DNA of 64,000 bases from Kaistia soli DSM 19436. Its GTDB lineage: Bacteria > Pseudomonadota > Alphaproteobacteria > Rhizobiales > Kaistiaceae. The translations under genes and the position numbers were made by a program. Below, piece after piece: positions 43,385 through 53,970 of the stretch (positions are counted from its first letter, which is position 1; every line of letters begins with the position of its first letter). The notes below the pieces were generated by a model. That model ran no database searches. It was not told where the DNA came from and was given only the letters and a program-made list of their open reading frames with translations. The stretch covers positions 372,001 through 436,000 of the forward strand of contig NZ_FQUP01000003.1 of NCBI RefSeq assembly GCF_900129325.1, written 5' to 3'.

Positions 43385-44698
43385 TCAGCTTCGCCGTACA
43401 AGCACGGCGATGAAGAAGCCATCGGTGCCGCTGCGACGCGGCGTCAGCATCAGCCCGAGCGGAAGGCGGCGCACGGCGTCGCCGGTTTCGATCATCGCCT
43501 CCGTCTCATAGGCCGCGACCAGCGTTTCCGGATCGACGGCCTCGAAGCCGGGATGGTCAGCCAGGAAGGCGGCCACGCGGTCAGAATTCTCCGATTCCAG
43601 CAGCGAGCAGGTAATATAGGCGAGCCGCCCACCGGTCTTCACATAGCGTGCCGCCGCTTCGATCACGGCCGCCTGGTCTTTCTGTCGCTCGGCCAGGCTG
43701 CCGGGGCGGATGCGCCATTTGGCGTCCGGGTTGCGGCGCCAGGTGCCGGTTCCGGTGCAAGGCGCATCGACGAGGACGAGATCCATCCGCTTTTCGAGAT
43801 CGTCGAGCACGTCGCTGCCCGGCTTCGGCGTCCGGACCTGAACATTGCGGATGCCGGCTCGGGCCAGCCGGTCGTGGATCGGGGCGAGGCGGCGACGATC
43901 GGAATCATAGGCGAAGATCTGGCCGTGATTCTGCATGGCCGGGGCCATGGCGAGGGTCTTGCCTCCGCCGCCGGCGCAGAAATCGAGCACCTGCATGCCG
44001 GGCCGTGCGCCGGCGAATTCCGCTGCCAGCTGGCTGCCGAGATCCTGGATCTCGATATGGCCCTTGAGGAAACACTCGGTCGAGGCGATGTGCGGCTCGC
44101 CGCGCTCGGGCTCCAGCGGCAGGCGCAGGCAGAGCGGCGACAGCGCGGGACGCTCGGGTGCACGGCCGAGCTCAGATGTCAGCTCACGGGCCGCGTTGTC
44201 GGGCTCGGACTTCAACGTGTTGACGCGGAGATCGAGCGGCGCGGATGCGGCCATCGCCTGCATCTCGGCAACGACATCCTCGCCGAAGACACGGCCGAGT
44301 TCCTCCGCCAGCCATTCGGGATAATCACCGCGAACATGATCGGGCGCCTCGGCGAGGCGATCGGCGCCAAGGACAGCCCTCTCCTCGTCGGTCAGCGGCA
44401 GCGGCGCGAACCGCTCGCCGGAAATCAACCGCTCGATCGAGGGCACATCGAGGCCGCGATGGACACGGAAGAGACCGAGGATGATGGCACGACCATTTTC
44501 GTCGCCAGCGGCAAAGGCCGCGGAACTGCGGTGACGGAGCGCATCGAACACCAGATCGCCGATCGCCCGGCGGTCCTTCGAACCGGCGAACCGGTGCGAA
44601 AGGCCCCAATCCTTGAGCGCGTCGGCGGCGGGGCGGCGGCGGTCGATGATATCGTCGAGAACCTCGATCGCGGCCGAGATGCGGGCGACAGGCGTCAT
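43385..44698 (-). CDS. rsmB: RsmB/NOP family rRNA (cytosine-C5) methyltransferase
   Basis: The 437-residue protein has an N-terminal helical NusB-like region (residues about 1-140), then a class I methyltransferase domain with LDFCAGGGGKTLAMA for S-adenosylmethionine binding, DAPCTGTGTWRRNPDAKW with one active-site Cys, and ITCSLLESEN with the catalytic Cys. RsmB methylates C967 of 16S rRNA. Many alphaproteobacteria have two or three family members, so the exact target base is less certain than the chemistry. Confidence 0.9.
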   Translation of the reverse strand: MTPVARISAAIEVLDDIIDRRRPAADALKDWGLSHRFAGSKDRRAIGDLVFDALRHRSSAAFAAGDENGRAIILGLFRVHRGLDVPSIERLISGERFAPLPLTDEERAVLGADRLAEAPDHVRGDYPEWLAEELGRVFGEDVVAEMQAMAASAPLDLRVNTLKSEPDNAARELTSELGRAPERPALSPLCLRLPLEPERGEPHIASTECFLKGHIEIQDLGSQLAAEFAGARPGMQVLDFCAGGGGKTLAMAPAMQNHGQIFAYDSDRRRLAPIHDRLARAGIRNVQVRTPKPGSDVLDDLEKRMDLVLVDAPCTGTGTWRRNPDAKWRIRPGSLAERQKDQAAVIEAAARYVKTGGRLAYITCSLLESENSDRVAAFLADHPGFEAVDPETLVAAYETEAMIETGDAVRRLPLGLMLTPRRSGTDGFFIAVLVRRS

Positions 44699-44723
44699 GT
44701 AGCGATTATTCCCTTGTCGGCCG

Positions 44724-45092
44724 TCACCATGGATAGGCGGCCATTACCATGAGGCCGCCGACGATCAGGCCATTTGACAGCACGACATTCACATCCAGCG
44801 TCCGTGCCATGCCCTTCTTGTTCCAGAAGTCATGCACCATCGCCGTGGCGGCGACGACAAAGAGGGCCATGGCGACGAACACTGCTGGCAGCGCGACACC
44901 GACGATCGCGGCAAGGCCCAGCACGATCTCGATGCCGCCGCCGATAATGGCGATCCCGAGCGGTTGCGGCAGTCGCTTCGAGCCAAGCAGCATCGCGACC
45001 GGACGACGGCCGATCAGCAGACGGACGCCGATGACGACGAAAAGCGCGCCAACAAGCAGACGGCCCACAAGCGCGACATTCGTCAGATCCAT
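44724..45092 (-). CDS. DoxX family membrane protein
   Basis: The 122-residue protein has four predicted membrane helices and the DoxX pattern LVGRLLVGALFVVIGVRLL at the start, GGGIEIVLGLAAIVG in the middle and MVHDFWNKKG before the last helix. The ATG at 45092 is preceded by GGGGAG on the reverse strand; a longer upstream frame runs into the MAPEG gene. DoxX proteins are associated with membrane redox or thiol stress, but this one has no defined partner here. Confidence 0.85.
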   Translation of the reverse strand: MDLTNVALVGRLLVGALFVVIGVRLLIGRRPVAMLLGSKRLPQPLGIAIIGGGIEIVLGLAAIVGVALPAVFVAMALFVVAATAMVHDFWNKKGMARTLDVNVVLSNGLIVGGLMVMAAYPW

Positions 45093-45109
45093 CGGCTCCC
45101 CTCGCCGCT

Positions 45110-45514
45110 TCAGAGAAGTCGGATCGCGAGATCCGCCCAGAGCGCCACCACTATCAGAAAGGCCACGAAGAAGCTCGCATGGCGGAGCATCAACGGCCCC
45201 TTGAGGCTGCCGATCATGTGGATCGCGCGCACAACGACGAACAGCCACGCAAGGGCCAGTTCGATGATGGAAACGCCGTCGATCATCATCAGGAAGGCGA
45301 TGACGACGAAGAACAGCACCGGCAATTCGAACTGGTTGGCAACGAGCCGCCGGCCCGCCGCCGATTCAGGCGGCTCGTTGCCGGGCGGGAAGTCCGTGTC
45401 CTTGGCCAGCCCGTTCCTGACCGCCGCCGAGCGGGCTCGGCCGAGATTGACATAGGACAGGAAGATGAGGACGGCCTGCGCGATGGCCGGCCAGAGGATG
45501 ACGGTCTTAAGCAT
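45110..45514 (-). CDS. MAPEG family membrane protein
   Basis: The 134-residue protein has four membrane helices and the MAPEG-type segments RRLVANQFELPVLFFVVIAFL and RAIHMIGSLKGPLMLR. Family members include glutathione-dependent microsomal enzymes, though bacterial ones are mostly uncharacterised. It lies 17 bases upstream of the DoxX gene and five bases downstream of guaB, so the three are likely co-transcribed. Confidence 0.88.
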   Translation of the reverse strand: MLKTVILWPAIAQAVLIFLSYVNLGRARSAAVRNGLAKDTDFPPGNEPPESAAGRRLVANQFELPVLFFVVIAFLMMIDGVSIIELALAWLFVVVRAIHMIGSLKGPLMLRHASFFVAFLIVVALWADLAIRLL

Positions 45515-45519
45515 AATGA

Positions 45520-47178
<1,659 letters not shown>

Positions 47179-48273
47179 TCAGCGCACCACCGTCAGCCGT
47201 TCGGCGGCGCGCGTGATGCCGGTGTAGAGCCAGCGTCCACCATGCTCGCGGAAGGCCCAGCTCTCGTCGAACAGGACCACGTCGTCCCACTGCGAGCCCT
47301 GCGCCTTGTGAACGGTCAGCGCATAGCCGAAATCGAATTCATCGGAGGCGCGGCGCTGAGGATAGGACAGTCCCTCGCCGCCATTTTCGAAGAAATCCGG
47401 ATGCACCGCGACCTTGACGGCCTTGGCGGACGAATCCTCTTCAGGCACGACATCGAGGCGGATCAAGCTTTTGCGCGGGGCGCCGAGCTTCGAAACCGTC
47501 CAGGTGCCGCCGTTCAGCAGCCCTTTCTGCTTGTCGTTGCGCAGGCAGACGAGCTTGTCGCCGACGGCCGGCATCGGCGAGAGCAGCCCCTTCAGTTCGC
47601 GGATGCGCTGGTTGTAGGAGCGCCGAGTCTTGTTGGTGCCGACGAGAACCTGATCCGCTCCGAGGATCTGCGCAGCGTCGATGTCCCGCCGACCGATGAC
47701 GCGACTTTCGCCGAAATCGCCATAGTCGAGGGCACGCCCCTCGCGTACGGCCATCGACAGACGGATGATCGGGTTGTCCTGCGCCTGGCGGTGCACCTCG
47801 GTCAGCATCAGGTCCGGCTCGGACTCGGTGAAAAACCCGCCGCCCTTGACCGGCGGGAGTTGCGCCGGGTCGCCGAGCACCAGAACAGGCGTGCCGAAGG
47901 AGAGGAGATCGCGGCCGAGTTCTTCATCGACCATCGAGCATTCGTCGATGATGATCAGCTCTGCTTCACCGGCGGCACTGTCATGGTTGATGGCGAAAAC
48001 TGGCTGCTCCTCGTCGTCGCCCGAGCGTGGCCGATAGATCAGGCTGTGGATCGTGCCCGCGCCCTCACAGCCTTTTGATCGCAGCACATGAGCCGCCTTG
48101 CCGGTGAAAGCCGCGAAGGCAACCTTGCCGTCGATCCCCTCCGCGATATGTCGCGCAAGCGTTGTCTTGCCGGTGCCGGCAAAGCCGAACAGGCGGAATA
48201 CCGGCGAATCGCCGCGCTTCAGCCACGCGGCGACACCGGCGAGCGCATCTTCCTGCTGGGGCGACCAGCGCAT
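47179..48273 (-). CDS. RecD/Dda-like ATP-dependent helicase (AAA_30 with UvrD_C_2 domain)
   Basis: The 364-residue protein has Walker A GFAGTGKTTLARHI near residue 30, Walker B LIIIDECSMVDEELG, a LVLGDPAQLPP motif, and a C-terminal UvrD_C_2 domain with ALTVHKAQGSQWDDV and YTGITRAAERLTVV. This is the compact superfamily 1B helicase class, similar to phage Dda and the helicase core of RecD without its N-terminal part. A housekeeping role in DNA repair is likely. It stands alone, with guaB 168 bases downstream. Confidence 0.88.
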   Translation of the reverse strand: MRWSPQQEDALAGVAAWLKRGDSPVFRLFGFAGTGKTTLARHIAEGIDGKVAFAAFTGKAAHVLRSKGCEGAGTIHSLIYRPRSGDDEEQPVFAINHDSAAGEAELIIIDECSMVDEELGRDLLSFGTPVLVLGDPAQLPPVKGGGFFTESEPDLMLTEVHRQAQDNPIIRLSMAVREGRALDYGDFGESRVIGRRDIDAAQILGADQVLVGTNKTRRSYNQRIRELKGLLSPMPAVGDKLVCLRNDKQKGLLNGGTWTVSKLGAPRKSLIRLDVVPEEDSSAKAVKVAVHPDFFENGGEGLSYPQRRASDEFDFGYALTVHKAQGSQWDDVVLFDESWAFREHGGRWLYTGITRAAERLTVVR

Positions 48274-48659
48274 GGCGTTTCCTTCGAAGCGGAGTACGAA
48301 GCCGAATGATGGCTGATAGCCGATTCACGGCATCGGACGACAGCGCGAATGTGACATTGCGGCAACATTGGAGGGGTTAGGTGACATCGTGGCGTAAGTG
48401 GGGCTGCTTCGCCTTTGTTTCGGCGGAACTGTCGCCGAATGAAAACGATGACAAGACTGGTCTCGGGTTGCTGCGCCGAAATGTTGCCGAATTGTCATCC
48501 AGGCGGATTTTCGCGGCAGTCCTGCAAGTCGGTTACCATTCCTATGCTAAGGCGAACGAAAATAGCGACAACGGCTCAGCGACTGTCCCCCCGGTGGTCG
48601 ATGTCCATGCCGCGTGAACGTTTCTTATCCCGTCCATATGTAGTCGAAAGGGTCAGGCT
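48274..48659. other. Intergenic region between divergent helicase and L,D-transpeptidase genes
   Basis: This 386-base gap must contain two promoters. I see no credible gene: an open frame of 78 codons at 48381 lacks a ribosome site and low-complexity or family signal. The segment GTCGCCGAA, GCGCCGAA and TTGCCGAA shows the CGCCGAA-like word three times in 80 bases (48430-48500), which could be chance in this base composition. Confidence 0.5.
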
Positions 48660-49460
48660 TTGAACCAAGCGAAGCCTAATGAGACGACTGGAAAGCTCAG
48701 CCGTCGCAGTTTCATGATCGGCTTGCCGATCGCACTTGCCGGCTGTCAGTCGGTCGACGTCACGGCCCCATCGCCGACCGCGTCTGGGCCGGTGATCGAC
48801 CAGGGCTTCGCCCAGATGTATGCCGCCATCGACACGGAGCCGTTCCCGGTTCCGGCAGTCGATACCCGGAAGATGGACCCGCAGTTCCTTCGCCAGGTCG
48901 TGACGATCCCGGCCAGCATGCAGGCCGATGCCGGTACGATTGTCATCGATCCGCCGAATCACTTCCTCTATCTGGTGTTCGAGAACGGCACTGCCATTCG
49001 TTACGGCGTTGGCGTCGGACGCCAGGGCTTCGCCTGGTCCGGCGATGCGACGATCCAGGCCAAGCGCGAATGGCCGATGTGGCATCCGCCGAAGGAGATG
49101 ATGGCGCGCGATCCGGAAGCGGCTAAGTGGCCCGACGGCATGCCCGGCGGTCCCGGCAATCCGCTGGGCGCCCGCGCGATGTATCTCTATCAGGGCAAGG
49201 TCGACACGCTCTACCGTATCCACGGCACCACACAGCCCTGGTCGATCGGCAAGTCGCTGTCGTCCGGCTGCATCCGCCTGATCAACCAGGACATCATTGA
49301 CCTCTACAGCCGCGTTCCGCTTGGGACGCGCGTCCAGGTGCTCGGCAATGTCGAGCCGGATCCGGTCGCTGTCTATCAGAGTCATGGCGGCGCGGTTCCG
49401 GATCCCGTTCCGGCCCGGACATCGTCCAACACGACGTTGCCCGGCGGCGCCAGCGGCTGA
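48660..49460 (+). CDS. L,D-transpeptidase (YkuD family), twin-arginine lipoprotein-like
   Basis: The 266-residue protein starts with TTG at 48660, supported by GAAAGGG seven bases upstream. Its leader LSRRSFMIGLPIALAGC combines a twin-arginine motif with a lipobox, so it is probably exported folded and lipid-anchored. The YkuD catalytic motif HGTxxPxSIGKSLSSGCIRL is present with Cys204. Such enzymes make 3-3 peptidoglycan cross-links or attach proteins to the wall. Rhizobial genomes carry many copies, so no specific role can be set. A strong terminator follows. Confidence 0.9.
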   Translation: MNQAKPNETTGKLSRRSFMIGLPIALAGCQSVDVTAPSPTASGPVIDQGFAQMYAAIDTEPFPVPAVDTRKMDPQFLRQVVTIPASMQADAGTIVIDPPNHFLYLVFENGTAIRYGVGVGRQGFAWSGDATIQAKREWPMWHPPKEMMARDPEAAKWPDGMPGGPGNPLGARAMYLYQGKVDTLYRIHGTTQPWSIGKSLSSGCIRLINQDIIDLYSRVPLGTRVQVLGNVEPDPVAVYQSHGGAVPDPVPARTSSNTTLPGGASG

Positions 49461-49489
49461 TCGCTTCCGCCATCGTCCACCACGCAATC

Positions 49490-49517
49490 GAGGCCCTCTC
49501 CGGAGGGCCTCTTTTTT
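49490..49517 (+). terminator. Rho-independent terminator of the L,D-transpeptidase gene
   Basis: GAGGCCCTC (49490-49498), a four-base TCCG loop, GAGGGCCTC (49503-49511) and six T residues form a textbook intrinsic terminator 30 bases after the stop codon. Confidence 0.93.
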
Positions 49518-49625
49518 CCGGCGAGGCTCCCAAAAAGGCTCTGACTTACCCGATTTCTGGTTGAACCGGTCGGCGGTTATCTCCACCTTGGCCATATCCG
49601 CCCGCCCCGAACCAGAAAGTGACCC

Positions 49626-51377
49626 GTGCCTCACTACACGCCGCTCATCGCGACGATCGTCATTGGCCTCGTCCTCGCCTTCATCCTAGGTGTCATCGCC
49701 CATCGCCTGAAAATTTCGCCCCTTGTCGGCTATCTGCTTGCGGGCGTTCTGGTAGGTCCATCGACGCCGGGCTTCGTCGCGGACCAGGGCCTGGCCAACG
49801 AACTGGCCGAGATTGGCGTCATTCTGCTGATGTTCGGCGTCGGCCTTCACTTCTCGATGAAGGATCTGATGTCGGTGAAGGCGATCGCTTTGCCGGGCGC
49901 GATCGTGCAGATCGGCGCGGCGACGCTTCTCGGCATGGGGCTTGGCTGGACAGTCGGGTGGCCGCTCGTCGGCGGATTTGTATTCGGCCTCGCTCTGTCT
50001 GTCGCAAGCACCGTGGTGCTGCTGCGGGCGCTGCAGGAGCGGCGGCTGATGGATACCGACCGCGGCAAGATCGCCGTCGGCTGGCTGATCGTCGAAGATT
50101 TGGCAATGGTGCTGACGCTGGTGCTGCTGCCGGCCTTGGCGGAGATCCTTACGGGCGGCACCGCCAGCGGTTCCGGGCTTGCCGGGTCAAGCGGCTTCGG
50201 TCTCGTCGGCATCCTCGCTTTGACGGTCGGCAAGGTCGCCGCCTTCGTTGCCTTCATGCTGATTGTCGGCCGCCGCTTCATCCCATGGGCGCTGCATTAT
50301 GTGGCGCATACTGGATCGCGCGAACTGTTCCGTCTGGCGGTGCTGGCGATCGCGCTCGGCGTCGCTTTCGGTGCCGCCGCGCTGTTCGGCGTGTCCTTTG
50401 CCCTCGGCGCGTTCTTCGCAGGCATGATCCTCAGCGAATCGCCGCTCTCGCAGCGCGCTGCGGAGGAAACGCTGCCGCTGCGCGACGCCTTCGCGGTGCT
50501 GTTCTTCGTGTCGGTCGGCATGCTGTTCGATCCGCACATCGTCATGAAGGAGCCGCTGCTTCTTCTCGGAACCCTGGCGATCATCCTTGTCGGCAAGTCG
50601 ATCGCCGCCTTCCTCATCGTCAAGGCCTTCCGATATCCGACCTCCACCGCGCTGACCATCTCGGCGAGCCTTGCGCAGATCGGCGAGTTCTCGTTCATCC
50701 TGGCGGCACTCGGATTTGGCCTCGGCCTTATCAACGAGACCGCACGCGACCTGATCCTTGCCGGCGCCATCCTGTCCATCATGCTGAACCCGCTGGTGTT
50801 CGGCGCAGCGAAGCTGATCTACCAGCGTACCGGCGAAGGCCATCGCGCGGCGGTGCGCGCCGCCGAGGTGACCGAGGCTGCGGCGCAGGCGCGCGATCTT
50901 TCGCCGACCCGCCTTTCCGGCCATGCAGTGGTGATCGGCTATGGCCGCGTCGGCCGCATCGTGGCCGAGGGTCTTCGCAAGGCGGGACGGCCCTATCTTG
51001 TCGTCGAGAACGGCGATGAGCGCGCCAAGGAGGCGCGCGCGACCGGCGCCGAGGTGATCCTTGGAAACGCTGTCGAAGGCGAGGTTCTGGCGGCGGCCAA
51101 TATCGCCGGCGCCAGCCACCTTCTGATCGCCATTCCCGACGCCTTCGAGGCTGGTCAGATCGTGTCGAAAGCGCGCAGCCTCAATCGCTCGATGCAGATC
51201 ATCGCCCGCGGCCGCACCGACGCGGAGGTTGCCCATCTGGTCGACTACGGCGCCAATCTGGCGATCATGGGCGAACGCGAGATCGCGCTGGGGATGCTCG
51301 GCTCCGTTTCCAGCGACCCGGAAACTGACAAGCCCGCCTCGCCGGGCGCGGATGCCGCTGCGGTCGGCGCCGTCTGA
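49626..51377 (+). CDS. CPA2-type cation:proton antiporter, KefB/YbaL-like
   Basis: The 583-residue protein has 12-13 membrane helices in an Na/H-exchanger domain (GYLLAGVLVGPSTPGFV, LLMFGVGLHFSMKDL, FALGAFFAGMILSES) and a cytoplasmic TrkA-N domain with the nucleotide-binding GYGRVGRIVAEGL. A PDTE... specificity loop is not obvious. These proteins exchange K+ or Na+ for protons, often under redox or nucleotide control. The start is GTG at 49626, the first codon before the conserved hydrophobic opening. It is transcribed alone or with the downstream hydrolase gene. Confidence 0.92.
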   Translation: MPHYTPLIATIVIGLVLAFILGVIAHRLKISPLVGYLLAGVLVGPSTPGFVADQGLANELAEIGVILLMFGVGLHFSMKDLMSVKAIALPGAIVQIGAATLLGMGLGWTVGWPLVGGFVFGLALSVASTVVLLRALQERRLMDTDRGKIAVGWLIVEDLAMVLTLVLLPALAEILTGGTASGSGLAGSSGFGLVGILALTVGKVAAFVAFMLIVGRRFIPWALHYVAHTGSRELFRLAVLAIALGVAFGAAALFGVSFALGAFFAGMILSESPLSQRAAEETLPLRDAFAVLFFVSVGMLFDPHIVMKEPLLLLGTLAIILVGKSIAAFLIVKAFRYPTSTALTISASLAQIGEFSFILAALGFGLGLINETARDLILAGAILSIMLNPLVFGAAKLIYQRTGEGHRAAVRAAEVTEAAAQARDLSPTRLSGHAVVIGYGRVGRIVAEGLRKAGRPYLVVENGDERAKEARATGAEVILGNAVEGEVLAAANIAGASHLLIAIPDAFEAGQIVSKARSLNRSMQIIARGRTDAEVAHLVDYGANLAIMGEREIALGMLGSVSSDPETDKPASPGADAAAVGAV

Positions 51378-51525
51378 GCGTTGCCGCAAAAGCGCAGCGC
51401 GACGGCAAATCGTCTATCCGGCGAGGGTCGGCGCGCGCCGACTTCACCGCGACACGAGCGCTCTCTATCCTGACCCGTCATCAGGCCGCTGCAGGCGGCG
51501 CCCGATTTCGTGGACAGGAGCAGCA

Positions 51526-52704
51526 ATGCGCGCCGGCAAGGATCTGAGCAATTGCTGGCGCGGTTTGCTCGGCATGGTTTTGGCGACTCTCGTCCTCGCG
51601 GGTTGCGCGTCGCGGCCAGAGGGCGCGCTGACGCCGGTGGCCACTGACCCCGCGGCAGCCGGCAGCGTTGACATGCTGGTCGCGACCACGCGCGCCGCCG
51701 ACCCGGCCCCGGGCGTCTTCTTCAACGGTGAGCGAGGTACCGGCTTGTCGCTCGCCAATGTCGTCATCTCGATCCCCAAGGATCGTGCGATCGGTCAGGT
51801 TCAGTGGCCGCGGCGGGTCCCGGGCGACCCGGTCCACGACTTCGTCGCAACATCGGTAACGCCGATCAAGGCGGCGGATATTTCCAGGTGGTTCACGAAG
51901 CGGAACGGCAAGCCGCGGCCGGTGCTCATCTTCGTGCACGGCTTCAACACGCCCTTCGATGCCTCGGTGTTCCGCTTCGCGCAGATCGTGCATGACAGCA
52001 ACGAGCAAGCGGCACCGGTGCTGTTTTCGTGGCCATCACGCGGACGCGTGCTCGACTACAATTACGATCGCGAGAGCGCCAATTTCTCGCGCAGCGACCT
52101 TGCCTTCGTCATCCGCGCGGCTGCCCGCAGCCCCAATGTCTCGAGCGTGACCGTGATGGCGCATTCCATGGGCGGCTGGGTGGCCGTGGAGGCGCTGCGG
52201 CAGATCGCTCTGCAGGATGGCCGCGTGCCGGCGAAGGTCAGCAATGTCATCCTCGCCTCGCCCGATCTCGATCTCGACGTCTTTCATCGCCAGATGGAAG
52301 AGATCGGGCCAAAGCGCCCGCACATCACGATTTTCGTCTCGTCGAACGATCGCGCGCTGCGCGTTTCGCGCCTGCTGTCAGGCGGCGTCACGCGGGTCGG
52401 GGCCGTCGATCTGACGCGCGAGCCCTATCTCTCGCAGTTCGAGAGGGCGAACGACGTCACCGTGATCGACCTCTCGGCGCTCAGCAATGGCGACCGCCTC
52501 AACCATTCGAAATTCGCCACCAGCCCGGAGATCGTCCAGCTACTCGGCGGGCGAATGGCGGCGGGTCAGCTCATCTCCGACGCCGATGCGCCAGCGGCGC
52601 AGATCGGCGCGACGGCGCAGGGTGCCGGCCAGACGATCGGCTCGGTCGCCGGCGTGGTGCTCTCGGCGCCGGTCATGATCTTCGGCAGCATGGCGCGGAA
52701 CTGA
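51526..52704 (+). CDS. DUF900 alpha/beta hydrolase lipoprotein
   Basis: The 392-residue protein has a lipoprotein signal ending LVLAGC. It belongs to the DUF900 group of alpha/beta hydrolases: VLIFVHGFNTPFDASVFR forms the oxyanion strand, VMAHSMGGWVAVEAL holds the nucleophile Ser, and NHSKFATSPE near the end supplies the conserved His. ACAGGAG upstream supports the ATG at 51526. The natural substrate of these periplasmic hydrolases is unknown. Confidence 0.9.
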   Translation: MRAGKDLSNCWRGLLGMVLATLVLAGCASRPEGALTPVATDPAAAGSVDMLVATTRAADPAPGVFFNGERGTGLSLANVVISIPKDRAIGQVQWPRRVPGDPVHDFVATSVTPIKAADISRWFTKRNGKPRPVLIFVHGFNTPFDASVFRFAQIVHDSNEQAAPVLFSWPSRGRVLDYNYDRESANFSRSDLAFVIRAAARSPNVSSVTVMAHSMGGWVAVEALRQIALQDGRVPAKVSNVILASPDLDLDVFHRQMEEIGPKRPHITIFVSSNDRALRVSRLLSGGVTRVGAVDLTREPYLSQFERANDVTVIDLSALSNGDRLNHSKFATSPEIVQLLGGRMAAGQLISDADAPAAQIGATAQGAGQTIGSVAGVVLSAPVMIFGSMARN

Positions 52705-52714
52705 TCGAGGCCAG

Positions 52715-53770
52715 TCAGCCGGCGCGGTCGCGGAGCCAGTCCTCGACATAGAAGCGGATCAGCGCGATGCGGCCGATCGCCATCAGGGGCATCGCGAGCG
52801 CGACGCCGAGTGTGCCGAACAGCGTCCCGGCGATGACGATGCCAACCAGCGTCCAGGCCGGCGGAACCTCGGCAGCCTTCTTCTGGATCAATGGGCCGAT
52901 GATGTAGCCCTCGACCGTCTGGATCACCGTGTAGATGCCGACCGCCCAGATGAGCATCGCCGTTCCAAGCGGCATGGCAACGAGGGCGACCGGTATCGCG
53001 GCGACGATTGGCCCGAGATAGGGGATGAAGTTGAGGAGGCCAGCCTGGATGCCGAGCACGAAGGCGCCGGGGACGCCGAGCGCATAGAGCGCGATCCAGA
53101 CGGCGACGCCCATCAACAGCATGCGTGCCGCCTGCCCGATCAGCCAGGCGCGGAGCGCGCCGCCCATTTCGTCCATGACAGACCGGACACGATCGCGGCG
53201 CCCGATCGGCACCAGCCGCACGACACCATCCCGATAGCTCGCGGGATCGAAGCAGAACATCAACCCGACGAAGACGATGACGATCGTCGTCGTCAGGACG
53301 CTTGTGGCCGTCCCGACCGCGAATTGCGCATGGCCGAACATCTGCCCCATGTCCGGCAGCAGGCCCTGGAAATTGCGACCGCCTTCCGGCCCGAGCGACT
53401 CGATGCCGAAGGCGAGCAGCTTTTCCTGCAGGAAGTCCAGTTGGCTATCGATGATCGCGATCAGGCTGCGGACCTGTTCGGGGAGTTGGACGACGCCGCG
53501 GACGGTTCCGACGATGGCAAGCAGCGACAGTGCCGCGATCACGATGACGAGCCGGATCGTTCGGCCGACCGGCAGAATCGGCTTCAGCGCGCGCGCACAA
53601 GCATCGAGGAAGGCCGCGAAGAGAATACCCGCGAAGATGACAAGCAGGCTCGAGGCGGTGAACCAGACGAAGGCGAGCGCAAGCAGCACGGCGAGGACGA
53701 TGAGCGCCGTCGCGAGGCCGCTGCGCGAGGAGCCGCTGGCGCGGCGATCGGTCGGCAGCAGGTCAGTCAT
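52715..53770 (-). CDS. AI-2E family transporter
   Basis: The 351-residue membrane protein has eight predicted helices with the large extracytoplasmic region typical of the family. Diagnostic segments are LLVIFAGILFAAFLDACARAL, GIQAGLLNFIPYLGPIVAAIP and VEGYIIGPLIQKKAAEVPPAWTL. Members export autoinducer-2, Na+ or other solutes; the function of most is unproven. It converges with the DUF900 gene, with ten bases between their ends. Confidence 0.92.
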   Translation of the reverse strand: MTDLLPTDRRASGSSRSGLATALIVLAVLLALAFVWFTASSLLVIFAGILFAAFLDACARALKPILPVGRTIRLVIVIAALSLLAIVGTVRGVVQLPEQVRSLIAIIDSQLDFLQEKLLAFGIESLGPEGGRNFQGLLPDMGQMFGHAQFAVGTATSVLTTTIVIVFVGLMFCFDPASYRDGVVRLVPIGRRDRVRSVMDEMGGALRAWLIGQAARMLLMGVAVWIALYALGVPGAFVLGIQAGLLNFIPYLGPIVAAIPVALVAMPLGTAMLIWAVGIYTVIQTVEGYIIGPLIQKKAAEVPPAWTLVGIVIAGTLFGTLGVALAMPLMAIGRIALIRFYVEDWLRDRAG

Positions 53771-53970
53771 TGCCTATCCTCGAAGCAAGATGCGCTGGCC
53801 TGACCAGTCGCCCGAAGGTTACTCCCGCCGGAGCGTCTATCTTCCGCGGCCCAGGCCTCCTGCCCTTGCAGAGCAGCAAACCGCGCAGGCCGCAAGCACG
53901 GTGGCGGCTCTCAACCTGGCTGAGCCACTGCCACGAGCGCGGCACCGACTGGTCGACGGCCGGAGAGGCC

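Noticed and set aside
48381-48617. 78-codon forward open frame in the helicase/L,D-transpeptidase gap
   Set aside because: It lacks a ribosome-binding site, recognisable pattern and coding-like third-position bias; treated as intergenic.
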